Assembly: GCF_014197615.1 (NCBI RefSeq)
Contig: NZ_JACIFY010000003.1
Span: forward strand, 62,001-126,000
Origin: Rhizobium esperanzae
GTDB taxonomy: Bacteria > Pseudomonadota > Alphaproteobacteria > Rhizobiales > Rhizobiaceae
Length of the DNA: 64,000 bases
Direction: 5' to 3'
The first letter of the stretch is position 1; every line of letters starts with the position of its first letter. The notes under the pieces are model-generated. The model did no database searches. It was not told where the DNA came from and saw nothing but the letters and a program-made list of their open reading frames with translations. A program made the translations under genes and the position numbers. Below are positions 18,168 to 26,836 of the stretch, piece after piece.

Positions 18168-19259
18168 ATGAAAGCCGTCAATATCGATGCCAAGGATGTC
18201 CTGATCGACTGTCAGGCCCTCTGGAAGGTCTTCGGAGGCAAGTCCGCTGCCGCGATGAAATCGATCAAGGAGCGAGGCCTCGGCAAGAAGGAGGTTCTGC
18301 AGGAATTCAATTGCGTCGTCGGCGTCTCCGATGCGAGCATTCAGGTCCGGCGCGGCGAAATCTTCTGCATCATGGGACTGTCGGGAAGCGGAAAATCGAC
18401 GCTGATCCGCCTCCTCAACAAGCTGATCACACCGAGCTCCGGCAAGGTTCTCGTCAAGGGGCGCGACCTTGCCAGCCTGTCGCCGGTCGATCTCCGGCAA
18501 ATGCGCGCCAAAAACATCGGCATGGTGTTTCAGAGCGTCGCTCTCCTGCCGCATCGCACCGTCCTGGAAAATGCGGCCTTCGGCCTCGAGGTCCAGGGAA
18601 TTGCCAAGACCGAGCGAAACAAGACCGCCGCCGCCGCCCTCGAAAAAGTCGGCCTCGCCGACTGGGTGAGCCGCTATCCCAACGAGCTTTCCGGCGGCAT
18701 GCAGCAACGCGTCGGGCTTGCCCGCGCGCTCGCCTCCGACCCCGAGATCATCCTGATGGACGAGCCGTTCAGCGCGCTCGATCCGCTGATCCGGCGCCAG
18801 CTTCAGGATGAATTCCGCCAACTGACCAAGGCTCTCGGCAAGTCCGCCGTCTTCATCACCCATGATCTCGACGAAGCGATCCGCATCGGCGACCGCATCG
18901 CGATCATGAAGGACGGCGTCATCATCCAGACCGGCACGGCAGAGGAAATCATCCTCAATCCGGCCGATGCCTACGTCGCCGAATTCGTTGCGGGCATCTC
19001 CCGCCTTCACCTGATCAAGGCGCATTCCGTCATGCGCAGCGTCGCCGAATTCCAGCAGGGCGCACCGACCTTCGACATCGCCTCACTGGCGCGCACGACC
19101 CCGGACGCCGATATCGACGAGCTCATCTCCTTGACGATGCAGTCGGAGCGCGACGCCATCGCCGTCGTCGACAACGATCAGGTCGTCGGCGTCGTCACGC
19201 CGCGCAGCCTGCTGATGGGCGTCAAGGGAACCTCCGCCCCCGATCTCACCACGGCGTGA
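18168..19259 (+). CDS. Betaine ABC transporter ATP-binding protein (ProV type)
   Basis: This 363-residue ATPase has Walker A (GLSGSGKST), signature LSGGMQQR and Walker B (ILMDEPFSALDP), plus a ProV-like N-terminal extension and a short C-terminal region (residues 280-363) resembling a single CBS motif (AIAVVDNDQVVGVVTPRSLL). In ProU-type systems CBS segments help sense ionic strength. It works with the two permeases that follow. Confidence 0.9.
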   Translation: MKAVNIDAKDVLIDCQALWKVFGGKSAAAMKSIKERGLGKKEVLQEFNCVVGVSDASIQVRRGEIFCIMGLSGSGKSTLIRLLNKLITPSSGKVLVKGRDLASLSPVDLRQMRAKNIGMVFQSVALLPHRTVLENAAFGLEVQGIAKTERNKTAAAALEKVGLADWVSRYPNELSGGMQQRVGLARALASDPEIILMDEPFSALDPLIRRQLQDEFRQLTKALGKSAVFITHDLDEAIRIGDRIAIMKDGVIIQTGTAEEIILNPADAYVAEFVAGISRLHLIKAHSVMRSVAEFQQGAPTFDIASLARTTPDADIDELISLTMQSERDAIAVVDNDQVVGVVTPRSLLMGVKGTSAPDLTTA

Positions 19260-19274
19260 GCCCAACTGGAGTTG

Positions 19275-20129
19275 ATGGACATGGATAGTTCAGCCTTCAC
19301 CGATGTTTTCGACGAATGGACGGACTCTACGCTCGAATGGGTAAGCGACAACGGGGACTTCCTCTTCGACCATATCAGACAGGTTCTGGAAGGTCTCTAT
19401 GACGGGATCCTCTGGCTCCTGGAGCTTCCGCCCTTTTACGTCGTCGCTCTGATCGTGGCGCTGATCGGCTGGCGGCTGGTCAATGTCTGGTTTGCGCTGC
19501 TCAGCGGCGTCGCGCTGGCGCTGTGTTTTTCGATGGGGCTCTGGCCGGAGACGATGAGCACCCTGGCGCTGGTGCTGACTGCGACTGCGATCGCCCTGGC
19601 GATCGGCATCCCGATCGGTATCGCCGCCGGCTTCTTCACGGCGCTCGATCGTTTCATTGAGCCGGGCCTCGATCTGATCCAGACGATGCCGCCCTATATC
19701 TACCTGCTGCCGGCGATCGCCTTGCTCGGTTATGGGCCGGCGACGCCGCTGATCGCGACCGTGATCGTCGCCGTGCCGCCGGCGATCCGCCTGACCTCGC
19801 TTGGTATCCGCATGACCCCCAAGGAATTCATCGAACTTGGGGAGGCGCTCGGGATGACGCCTGCAAAGATGTTCTTCAAGATCCGCCTTCCCTTTGCGCT
19901 GCCGAGCATCATGGCAGGCATAAACCAGAGCCTGATGATGGCCTTCGGCATGGTCGTCATTGCCGGTATCGTCGGTTCCGGTGGGCTCGGAGAGACGATC
20001 TACGGCGCGATCAGGACACTCGACATCGCCACCTCAATCAATGGAGCGATCGCGATCGTGGTACTGACTATGGTGATTGACCGGATAACGCAGAGCGCCG
20101 CTCGCTTGGGAACAGGGAGGAAGTCATGA
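19275..20129 (+). CDS. Betaine ABC transporter permease (first of two)
   Basis: This roughly 284-residue membrane protein has a hydrophilic N-terminal stretch of about 50 residues, then a ProW-like set of helices with the ATPase-docking loop GEALGMTPAKMFFKIRLP. The start could be the ATG at 19275 or the one at 19281; the GGAG at 19268-19271 favours 19281 by spacing. Its stop overlaps the next permease start in ATGA. Two different permeases instead of one homodimer distinguishes this importer from the one at the left edge. Confidence 0.87.
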   Translation: MDMDSSAFTDVFDEWTDSTLEWVSDNGDFLFDHIRQVLEGLYDGILWLLELPPFYVVALIVALIGWRLVNVWFALLSGVALALCFSMGLWPETMSTLALVLTATAIALAIGIPIGIAAGFFTALDRFIEPGLDLIQTMPPYIYLLPAIALLGYGPATPLIATVIVAVPPAIRLTSLGIRMTPKEFIELGEALGMTPAKMFFKIRLPFALPSIMAGINQSLMMAFGMVVIAGIVGSGGLGETIYGAIRTLDIATSINGAIAIVVLTMVIDRITQSAARLGTGRKS

Positions 20130-20977
20130 ATCTTTCGATCTTGCAGTTTTCACCCGGTGCCTTCCTGGCCCCTGTCGTTGATTGGCTCAACACCAATCTT
20201 CATCCCCTGTTTGCGGCCATCAGCTATCTGGTCGAGACGGTGCTTTCGGCAATCGAGGCGGCGCTGCTCTTCGTGCCGCCTTATGCGCTCATCGCGGTCG
20301 TCGTCGTCCTGGCATTTTTTGCCGTCAGCCTGCGCGCTGCAATCCTTGCCGCTCTCTGCCTCGGCTTCTGCCTGCTTGTCGGGCTGTGGACGGCATCGAT
20401 GCAGACCCTTGCGCTGGTCAGCGTCGCCGTCATGATTTCCGTGCTCATCGCCTTTCCGATCGGCGTCCTGTGCTCGCGGCATAAGGCGCTGGAGGCGGTG
20501 GTTCGCCCAATTCTCGACGTGATGCAGACCGTGCCTCCGTGGGTCTATCTCATTCCCGCGGTGATGATCTTCAGCCTTGGACGTGTACCGGCCATTATCG
20601 CCACCATCGTCTACGGCGTTCCGCCGATGTTGCGCCTGACGACGCTGGCCTTCAACCAGGTGCCGAAGGTCTTCATCGAACTCGGCAGCGCCATCGGTGC
20701 GCCGCCGCGCTCGATCCTCTGGAAGATCGAAATCCCCCTGGCCAAGCAGACGCTGCTGGTCGGGCTCAACCAGTGCATTCTTCTGTCGCTGGCGATGGTG
20801 GTGCTGGCCGGCCTCGTCGGTGCAGGCGGGCTGGGCGCTGAGGTGACGCGTGGCCTGACACGTATGGAGATGGGGCTAGGCCTCAGGGCTGGCCTGGCGA
20901 TCGTTGCGGTCGCCCTTCTGCTCGACCGGTTGTCCCGCGGTCTGTTCGACCGCGGCAGTCTGCCGAAGGCGAGATGA
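20126..20977 (+). CDS. Betaine ABC transporter permease (second of two)
   Basis: This 283-residue membrane protein is homologous to its neighbour, with helices from about residue 55 onward and an EAA-like loop near GSAIGAPPRSILWKIEIP. It probably forms a heterodimer with the product of 19275-20129. It overlaps that gene by four bases and is followed after 15 bases by the proline-racemase-family gene. Confidence 0.87.
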   Translation: MNLSILQFSPGAFLAPVVDWLNTNLHPLFAAISYLVETVLSAIEAALLFVPPYALIAVVVVLAFFAVSLRAAILAALCLGFCLLVGLWTASMQTLALVSVAVMISVLIAFPIGVLCSRHKALEAVVRPILDVMQTVPPWVYLIPAVMIFSLGRVPAIIATIVYGVPPMLRLTTLAFNQVPKVFIELGSAIGAPPRSILWKIEIPLAKQTLLVGLNQCILLSLAMVVLAGLVGAGGLGAEVTRGLTRMEMGLGLRAGLAIVAVALLLDRLSRGLFDRGSLPKAR

Positions 20978-20992
20978 GAAGGATATGACGGA

Positions 20993-21991
20993 ATGAGAAA
21001 CAGCTTCTTCTGCATCGATGCGCATACCTGCGGCAACCCCGTCCGTCTCGTCGCCGGCGGCGGCCCTCTGCTCCCGCATCTGCCGATGGGCGAGCGCCGG
21101 GAAATCTTCGTCCGCGACCATGACTGGGTCCGCAAGGCGCTGATGTTCGAGCCGAGGGGGCATGACATCATGTCGGGCTCGATCATCTATCCGGCCTATC
21201 GTGAGGACTGCGATTTCGCCGTGCTTTTCATCGAGGTGAGCGGCTGCCTGCCGATGTGCGGCGCCGGCACGATCGGCACCGTGACTGCCGCGATCGAAGA
21301 GGGACTGGTCAAGCCGCGTGAAGCCGGCAGGGTGGCGATCGAAACGCCGGCCGGCAGGGTCGACGTCACCTATGAGGAGAAGGGCGGATATGTCGATTCC
21401 GTTCGTCTCCACAATGTGGCGAGCTATCTCCATGAGGCCGATGTTGAGGTCGATGTGCCCGGAATGGGCCGTCTGCGCGTCGATATCTCCTATGGCGGCA
21501 ACTACTATGCTGTCGTCGAACCGCAAGAGAACTGGAGCGGGCTCGATGGCATGAGTGCCTCCGACATCGTCGGCTGCAGCCAGAAGCTGAGATCGGCGCT
21601 TGCCGATGTCTGCAATCCCGTTCATCCCGACGATGCCAGGATATCAGGCGTGCATCACGCGATCTGGTGCGATCGCCCCGTGAACGACGTCTCGGACGGA
21701 CGCTGCGCTGTTTTCTACGGGGACAAGGCCATCGACCGGTCGCCGGGCGGCACCGGAACGTCTGCGCGCATGGCCCAGCTCCACGGCAAGGGGCGGCTCG
21801 CCGTCGGGTCGAGATACCGTCATGAAAGCCTGATCGGAACCATTTTCGAGGGCCGGGTCGAGGCCGAGGCAAGGATTGGATCCTATCGCGGGATCCTTCC
21901 AAGCATCGGCGGCTGGGCGCGCGTCATCGGCCACAATACCATTTTTGTTGACGACCGTGATCCGCTGGCACACGGTTTTCAAATTCGATGA
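20993..21991 (+). CDS. Proline racemase/hydroxyproline epimerase superfamily protein, altered active site
   Basis: This 332-residue protein has the family fold and length. The first catalytic cysteine is present (C89 in MCGAG), but the His that normally follows (CGHG) is A91. The second catalytic Cys, usually in DRSPCGTGTSA, is replaced by G252, while D248 is kept. Epimerases use a Cys pair and the hydroxyproline dehydratases usually have Cys/Thr, so Cys/Gly is unusual. Hydroxyproline 2-epimerase would fit the pathway, but the substitutions make a different lyase or dehydratase reaction possible. It lies directly after the betaine permeases. Confidence 0.75.
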   Translation: MRNSFFCIDAHTCGNPVRLVAGGGPLLPHLPMGERREIFVRDHDWVRKALMFEPRGHDIMSGSIIYPAYREDCDFAVLFIEVSGCLPMCGAGTIGTVTAAIEEGLVKPREAGRVAIETPAGRVDVTYEEKGGYVDSVRLHNVASYLHEADVEVDVPGMGRLRVDISYGGNYYAVVEPQENWSGLDGMSASDIVGCSQKLRSALADVCNPVHPDDARISGVHHAIWCDRPVNDVSDGRCAVFYGDKAIDRSPGGTGTSARMAQLHGKGRLAVGSRYRHESLIGTIFEGRVEAEARIGSYRGILPSIGGWARVIGHNTIFVDDRDPLAHGFQIR

Positions 21992-22031
21992 GCGCGTTTT
22001 CCGAGGTTTGAGAGGCGGCGAGGAGATGACT

Positions 22032-23045
22032 ATGCGACCGGAGCAACATCGACAGGGAGACGGCGTCGCGAAATCCGGTGCCAGGCTCAAAGTGGGATTC
22101 GTGCTGTCGCGATCGTTTACGCTATCGGCCTTCGCCCTCTTCGTGGACACGCTGCGGCTTGCGAGCGATCAACAGGATCGCTCCGGAAGGGTGCTTGCCG
22201 ACTGGCAGGTGATCGGCAGTACGCGGCACCTGATCACCTCGAGCTGCGGCGTCCAGGTCGCTCCGACGTCCGATTTCGTCGATCCGTTGAAATTCGACTA
22301 CATCGCCGTCGTCGGCGGACTGCTGACGGTGGCGGAGCCCGTCGATCAGCAGACCATCGCCTTTCTCAAGCAGGCGGACGCCAAGAAGGTGCCGCTGATC
22401 GGCGTCTGCACCGGTTCCTTCATTCTTGCCGAGGCAGGCCTGATGAAACGGCACGATTCCTGCGTCAGCTGGCTGCATTACAAGGAGTTTCGCGAACGGT
22501 TTCCCGATCTCAGTGTCCGTTCCGATCGGCTTTTCAATCTTGATCGTCAGCGCGGATCCTGCGCGGGCGGCAGCAGTTCGGCCGACATGGCGGCGCTGCT
22601 GGTCAGGAAATATATCAGCCGCGATGCCGAACGGAACGCGCTTGAAGTGCTTCAGATCGAGAAGGCCCGAACCCCGGCGGATATCCAGCCCCGACGCCCG
22701 CTGTACGACGATTATGGCGATACCCGCGTCAAAGCGGCGATGATCACGATGGAACAGTTCGTCGACGGCAGCATGCCGATCGAGAAGCTTGCCGCCATGG
22801 TGGGTCTTTCCAGGCGGCAGCTGGAGAGGATCTTCATCGAAAAGACGGGAATGTCTCCAGCCAAGGCCTATAATCGCGTTCGCATGGAGCGGGCGAAGTC
22901 GATCCTTGTCCAGTCGAAGGCACCGCTGATCGAGATCGCGCTCGATGTCGGCTTTGAAAACGCCTCGCAGTTCACGAGAACCTTCAAGCGCACCTTCGGG
23001 CAGACGCCGTCGCAGCATCGCGCGGCGGCTTCGAGAGCGCACTGA
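22032..23045 (+). CDS. GlxA/GbdR-type AraC-family regulator
   Basis: This 337-residue protein joins an N-terminal DJ-1/PfpI-like domain (residues 20-190, with GVCTGSFILAEAGLM) to a C-terminal AraC DNA-binding domain (residues 235-330, with MVGLSRRQLERIF and the second helix pair ending in FENASQFTRTFKRTFG). This is the architecture of GbdR and CdhR, which control glycine betaine and carnitine catabolism in pseudomonads. The ATG at 22032 has AGGAG at a normal distance; the ATG at 22026 touches it. It is the last rightward gene before the convergent Rieske operon. Confidence 0.87.
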   Translation: MRPEQHRQGDGVAKSGARLKVGFVLSRSFTLSAFALFVDTLRLASDQQDRSGRVLADWQVIGSTRHLITSSCGVQVAPTSDFVDPLKFDYIAVVGGLLTVAEPVDQQTIAFLKQADAKKVPLIGVCTGSFILAEAGLMKRHDSCVSWLHYKEFRERFPDLSVRSDRLFNLDRQRGSCAGGSSSADMAALLVRKYISRDAERNALEVLQIEKARTPADIQPRRPLYDDYGDTRVKAAMITMEQFVDGSMPIEKLAAMVGLSRRQLERIFIEKTGMSPAKAYNRVRMERAKSILVQSKAPLIEIALDVGFENASQFTRTFKRTFGQTPSQHRAAASRAH

Positions 23046-23072
23046 GGCAGGGACAGCTATCGCGCGAAGAGT

Positions 23073-24353
23073 TCAGATCTCTTCCCACGGAAAGCTGTCC
23101 AGCCGCTCCGCGCCCTTTGCCGTGATCAGGGCCTGGGTTTCCAGCTTGATGCTTTCGGATCCGGCTTCGGCGATCAGGCTTTCCACGTTGAGCACCATGC
23201 CTTCCTCGATGATGCCGCTGAAATCGGGATCGAAATCCGGATGCAGCAGTACTCCCGGCCACTCATCCGCCATGCCCGTTCCGTGCAGGGCCAGCGTGTA
23301 GCGATAAGGCTGGTATTTCTCCGGAATCCGCCACGATAGCTCGTTGAACTCGCGGAACGTCATGCCGGGCCTGATGACCGACAGATTGTGTTCGATCTGG
23401 TTCCTGGCCGCCGCGTAAAGCTCCTTCTGCTTGGCGTTCATCGCGACATGGCCGCACGTCCATGAGCGCGAGAGGTCGGCGCAATAGCCGTAGGGACCGA
23501 TCATATCGGTGTCGAAGGAGATCATCTCACCACGCTTGACGGCATAATCCGAACATTCCTGATACCAGGGATTGGTTCGCGGCCCTGCGGTCAACAGCTT
23601 GGTTTCGAGCCATTCGCCGCCGCTGCGCGCATTTTCGAAGTGCAGCTCGGCCCAGAGCTCCCGCTCGGTGCGGCCCGGCTCGGACACCTCGTATATCCGC
23701 GCCATACCTGCTTCGCAGACGCGGATCGTCCAGCGCATCAGCTCGATTTCCTCGGCGCTCTTGATCGACCGCGCCCGTTCCGCCAGTTCCTGGCCGTCGA
23801 GGAGGGTAAATCCGCGTTCCGTCAGTTCGAACGCGCCTGATGGTTCGAGCCTGTCGACGGCGATGCGCCTGTTGCCGCCGTTCCCCGTCACCAGGTCGGC
23901 GATCTCGTCCGCCCAGGCTTTCAGGCGGGGTTCTATGAGGTTGCCGGCGGTGAAGAAGATCCAGGATTTCGCCGGCCGGACCTCGTCGATACCGGGGAGC
24001 CCGTCATTGACGTGTTCTGCACCTTCGAATTCGAAAATGATAGCTGGGCCGTCGGCCAGGATCAATGCGTAGCGCGACGGATTATGCATCGTCCAGATGC
24101 TCATATTCGACGAGTCGAAGGCATAGCGGATGTTGACGGGATCGTAGAGCAGCAGGGCGCCGCAATCCCACTCGCGCATCTTCATGCGCAGCCGCTCCAG
24201 CCGATAGCGGCGCGCGCGGTCGAGCGTTTCGGCCGGCACAGGGCTGATGAGAGGCCGGTCGGCCCCATCGGGATTGAGGTAAGCCTGCTTCCGCTCGTCC
24301 TTGAAGACCGTCGAGCCGCTCAGCTCGACGGAATCGTTTTCGTCTCGCAACAT
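23073..24353 (-). CDS. M24 metallopeptidase-fold protein resembling DMSP lyase DddP
   Basis: This 426-residue protein has a creatinase-like N-terminal domain and a pita-bread C-terminal domain. Probable metal ligands are D281/D283, D293, H357, E391 and E405. Their spacing and the segments SFDTDMIGPYGY, SGGEWLETKLL, PRTNPW and MADEWPGV recall DddP, an M24-fold DMSP lyase, more than ordinary Xaa-Pro peptidases. It is the third gene of the Rieske operon, 40 bases after the reductase gene. It may cleave a betaine- or DMSP-like compound; a hydrolase role like creatinase or ectoine hydrolase is the alternative. The ATG at 24353 gives a normal N-terminus; a longer upstream reading is rejected. Confidence 0.75.
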   Translation of the reverse strand: MLRDENDSVELSGSTVFKDERKQAYLNPDGADRPLISPVPAETLDRARRYRLERLRMKMREWDCGALLLYDPVNIRYAFDSSNMSIWTMHNPSRYALILADGPAIIFEFEGAEHVNDGLPGIDEVRPAKSWIFFTAGNLIEPRLKAWADEIADLVTGNGGNRRIAVDRLEPSGAFELTERGFTLLDGQELAERARSIKSAEEIELMRWTIRVCEAGMARIYEVSEPGRTERELWAELHFENARSGGEWLETKLLTAGPRTNPWYQECSDYAVKRGEMISFDTDMIGPYGYCADLSRSWTCGHVAMNAKQKELYAAARNQIEHNLSVIRPGMTFREFNELSWRIPEKYQPYRYTLALHGTGMADEWPGVLLHPDFDPDFSGIIEEGMVLNVESLIAEAGSESIKLETQALITAKGAERLDSFPWEEI

Positions 24354-24393
24354 CCGAATGATCCCCTGTTGTCGGTGGGTAGTGCAGTATTGC

Positions 24394-25482
24394 TCAGCGT
24401 TCGATGACGAGATCGCTGAGCGGCTTCGAGCAGCAGGGCAGGAAAAAGCCGGCGTCGATTTCCCTCTGCCGGATGCCGCCATTATGGTTCATCTCCACCG
24501 AGCCGGAAATAAGCTTCGACTTGCAGGTCCCGCAGACCCCGTTCGCGCAGGAGGAAGGCAGGCGGACGCTGCCTTTCTTTGCCGCTGAAAGTACGGTCTG
24601 GTCTGACGGCACTGCCAATGTCTTGTTCTGTTTCGAGAATTCGACCCGGAAAGTCCTCGTCGCCGGCTGTGCTTCGACGTCGAGGCCTGGCTCGTCGATG
24701 ACCGCGGCGTCGAAGCTCTCTTCGATATAGTTTTCTGCCGGGACGCCGAGAGCCGCCGTGATCGAACGCGCCGCCGCCATGAACGGCGCGGGACCGCAGC
24801 ACATGACGATGCGTTGGGCGATGTCGGGAACGGCAAGCTTGAGGAATTCCGGCGAGATCCGGCCGGTCAGCCCCGGCCACGACAATTCGCCGGCGACCGT
24901 CTCGGGAAGAAACTGGAGACGCAGTCCCTTCATCCTCGCCGCGAGCCCCGAGAGGTCATGGCGAAAGATCAGATCGGCAGGCGTTCTCGCCGCGTGCAGG
25001 AAGACGATGTCCGACGCTTCGTAGCGGTCTGCCAGATCACGCGTGATCGACATGACGGGCGTGATGCCCGAACCTCCGGAGAGCAGCAGAAGCTTGATCT
25101 TCTCACCCTTGGGTCGGATGAAATGACCAAGCGGTCCCTGACCCTTGGCGGTCATGCCTGGAGCCATGTGGTCGTGGAGCCAGTTCGATATCCGGCCGCC
25201 GGGCACGCGCTTGACCGTCACCGTAAAGGCGTTGCTTCGATGGGGCGACGACGAGATGCTGTAGCATCGCGCCTCGCCATCCGAACCGCTGGGGAAGTCG
25301 AACAGAAAATACTGGCCGGCATCGAAGTGGAAATGCTTGCCTTCGGGCGACGCGAACGTGAAGCTTTTCACGTCATGCGTCTCCTGATGGACGTCGAGAC
25401 AGACGAGGGTCTCGTCGGTCTCCGGATCCCAGACCTGCTGCGCGCTCTGACCGAGACGCATGGATGTGAGATCAATACCCAT
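24394..25482 (-). CDS. Ferredoxin-NAD(P)H reductase component of the Rieske demethylase
   Basis: This 362-residue protein has an FAD domain (RCYSISSSP, about residues 85-95), an NAD domain (GGSGITPVMS, MCCGPAPFM) and a C-terminal plant-type 2Fe-2S domain with cysteines in SSCANGVCGTCKS and LPCCS. It passes electrons from NAD(P)H to the Rieske oxygenase, as GbcB does for GbcA. Its ATG lies inside the end of the oxygenase gene with an 11-base overlap, which marks the two as partners. Confidence 0.92.
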   Translation of the reverse strand: MGIDLTSMRLGQSAQQVWDPETDETLVCLDVHQETHDVKSFTFASPEGKHFHFDAGQYFLFDFPSGSDGEARCYSISSSPHRSNAFTVTVKRVPGGRISNWLHDHMAPGMTAKGQGPLGHFIRPKGEKIKLLLLSGGSGITPVMSITRDLADRYEASDIVFLHAARTPADLIFRHDLSGLAARMKGLRLQFLPETVAGELSWPGLTGRISPEFLKLAVPDIAQRIVMCCGPAPFMAAARSITAALGVPAENYIEESFDAAVIDEPGLDVEAQPATRTFRVEFSKQNKTLAVPSDQTVLSAAKKGSVRLPSSCANGVCGTCKSKLISGSVEMNHNGGIRQREIDAGFFLPCCSKPLSDLVIER

Positions 25483-26725
25483 GGGCGCGCATCCGGTCGA
25501 TGTACCAGGTGGCGAACTTGTCGAGGTTCGTCTCGGAGAAGGGGGAATAGGGGCCCGGCTGATAGGCGGGATCGAGAGCGCCGGCATGGGAACGGGCGAC
25601 GAGGTCGGCGTCCTGGTCCGTCGTTGCGATCCAGACATCCGTCAGCTTGTCGAGGTCGTAATCGACCCCTTCGACGGCGTCCTTGTGCACCAGCCACTTG
25701 GTCCTGACCAGCGTCTTGCCTGCCGAGAGCGGGATGACGGTTGCCACGACCGCATGGTCGCCCATGAAGTGGTTCCAGCTGTTATGACCCCAGAGATGCG
25801 TGTCGCCGAGATCCTTGCGGGTCATCTGCCCGAGGAGCTTGGAGGAGGCGGCGGTGGCGTCGTGGGTCTGGGATTCGCCGGCGCCCGATATGATCAGCCG
25901 CTGCGTGCGGAAGTTCGTGGCGCAGTCGGTGAGCTGCTCGATGGCAGCCGAGGGGAAACCGTCGGCCTCCCATGCCTGCGTGCGTTCCTCGTAAAGGCGG
26001 AAATGCTCCGCTGCCTGCTCACGGTCTTCGGGGCTCAGCGTTTCCGGATCGAAGCCGAAGTCGAGATCGACGAAGGAGACGCAGAGTTCCGGGTGGTTGG
26101 CGGAGCAATGGTAGCATTCGCGATTGTTTTCCATCGTCAGCTTCCAGTTGCCGTCCTCGATGACGTCGGTCTGGTGAGCGATCTTGGCATTGCGGATGTC
26201 ATAGGGAGCTAGACGCTCGACCATCGCCTGTTCGAGGCCGGCAATGTCCTCGGGCGGATTGTCGGAGAGGCAGACGTAGATCAGGCCGCCGATCGATTTG
26301 AAGGTGACCGGTTTCAGGCCGCGACAGTCCTTGTCGAAATCCTTGCCCATATGAGGGGCATAGCTGAGTTCGCCCGTCAGCTCATAGGTCCAGGTGTGGT
26401 AGGGACAGACGAGCTTCGAAACGATCGTCTTGCCCGGATTGAGAAGGCGGGAGCCGCGATGGCGGCAGACATTGTGCAGCACGCGGATTTCGCCGTCGTC
26501 GTCACGCAGCAGGATCAGGCTCGTCTTGCCGATATCCATCACCGTGGCGTCGCCGGGTTCGGCAACATCGCAGTCGAGGCCGACACAGATCCAGTGATTG
26601 TGGAAGAAGACGTCGATATCAGCTTCGAACACGTCTTCTCTGGTGTAGAGGCCGGCCGGCAGCGAGTGGCCATCGGCACGGGCTTCGAGAAGGGCTGAAA
26701 TGGAAGACGGAAGCCTGTTTAGCAT
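25472..26725 (-). CDS. Rieske-type betaine demethylase (proline betaine or glycine betaine oxygenase)
   Basis: This 417-residue oxygenase has the Rieske 2Fe-2S motif (NVCRHRGSRL and CPYHTWTY, about residues 90-115) and a mononuclear iron site (NRECYHCSANHPE, with an Asp near GHNSWNHFMGD). It matches the GbcA/Stc2 group, which removes one N-methyl group from a quaternary betaine as formaldehyde. In Sinorhizobium the related Stc2 acts on proline betaine (stachydrine). The StcD-like enzyme in this island would take the resulting N-methyl amine. Glycine betaine or hydroxyproline betaine are alternatives. Confidence 0.88.
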   Translation of the reverse strand: MLNRLPSSISALLEARADGHSLPAGLYTREDVFEADIDVFFHNHWICVGLDCDVAEPGDATVMDIGKTSLILLRDDDGEIRVLHNVCRHRGSRLLNPGKTIVSKLVCPYHTWTYELTGELSYAPHMGKDFDKDCRGLKPVTFKSIGGLIYVCLSDNPPEDIAGLEQAMVERLAPYDIRNAKIAHQTDVIEDGNWKLTMENNRECYHCSANHPELCVSFVDLDFGFDPETLSPEDREQAAEHFRLYEERTQAWEADGFPSAAIEQLTDCATNFRTQRLIISGAGESQTHDATAASSKLLGQMTRKDLGDTHLWGHNSWNHFMGDHAVVATVIPLSAGKTLVRTKWLVHKDAVEGVDYDLDKLTDVWIATTDQDADLVARSHAGALDPAYQPGPYSPFSETNLDKFATWYIDRMRAHGY

Positions 26726-26836
26726 GAGAACCTCTTATGTGAGAGTTTCCCTAGATTGCGCTTGCAGAGCTGGGCTTTCAACGGCATAAAAAATCACGTT
26801 CGCATAATCTTTTCTCATGTGATAAGGCATTCGAGA

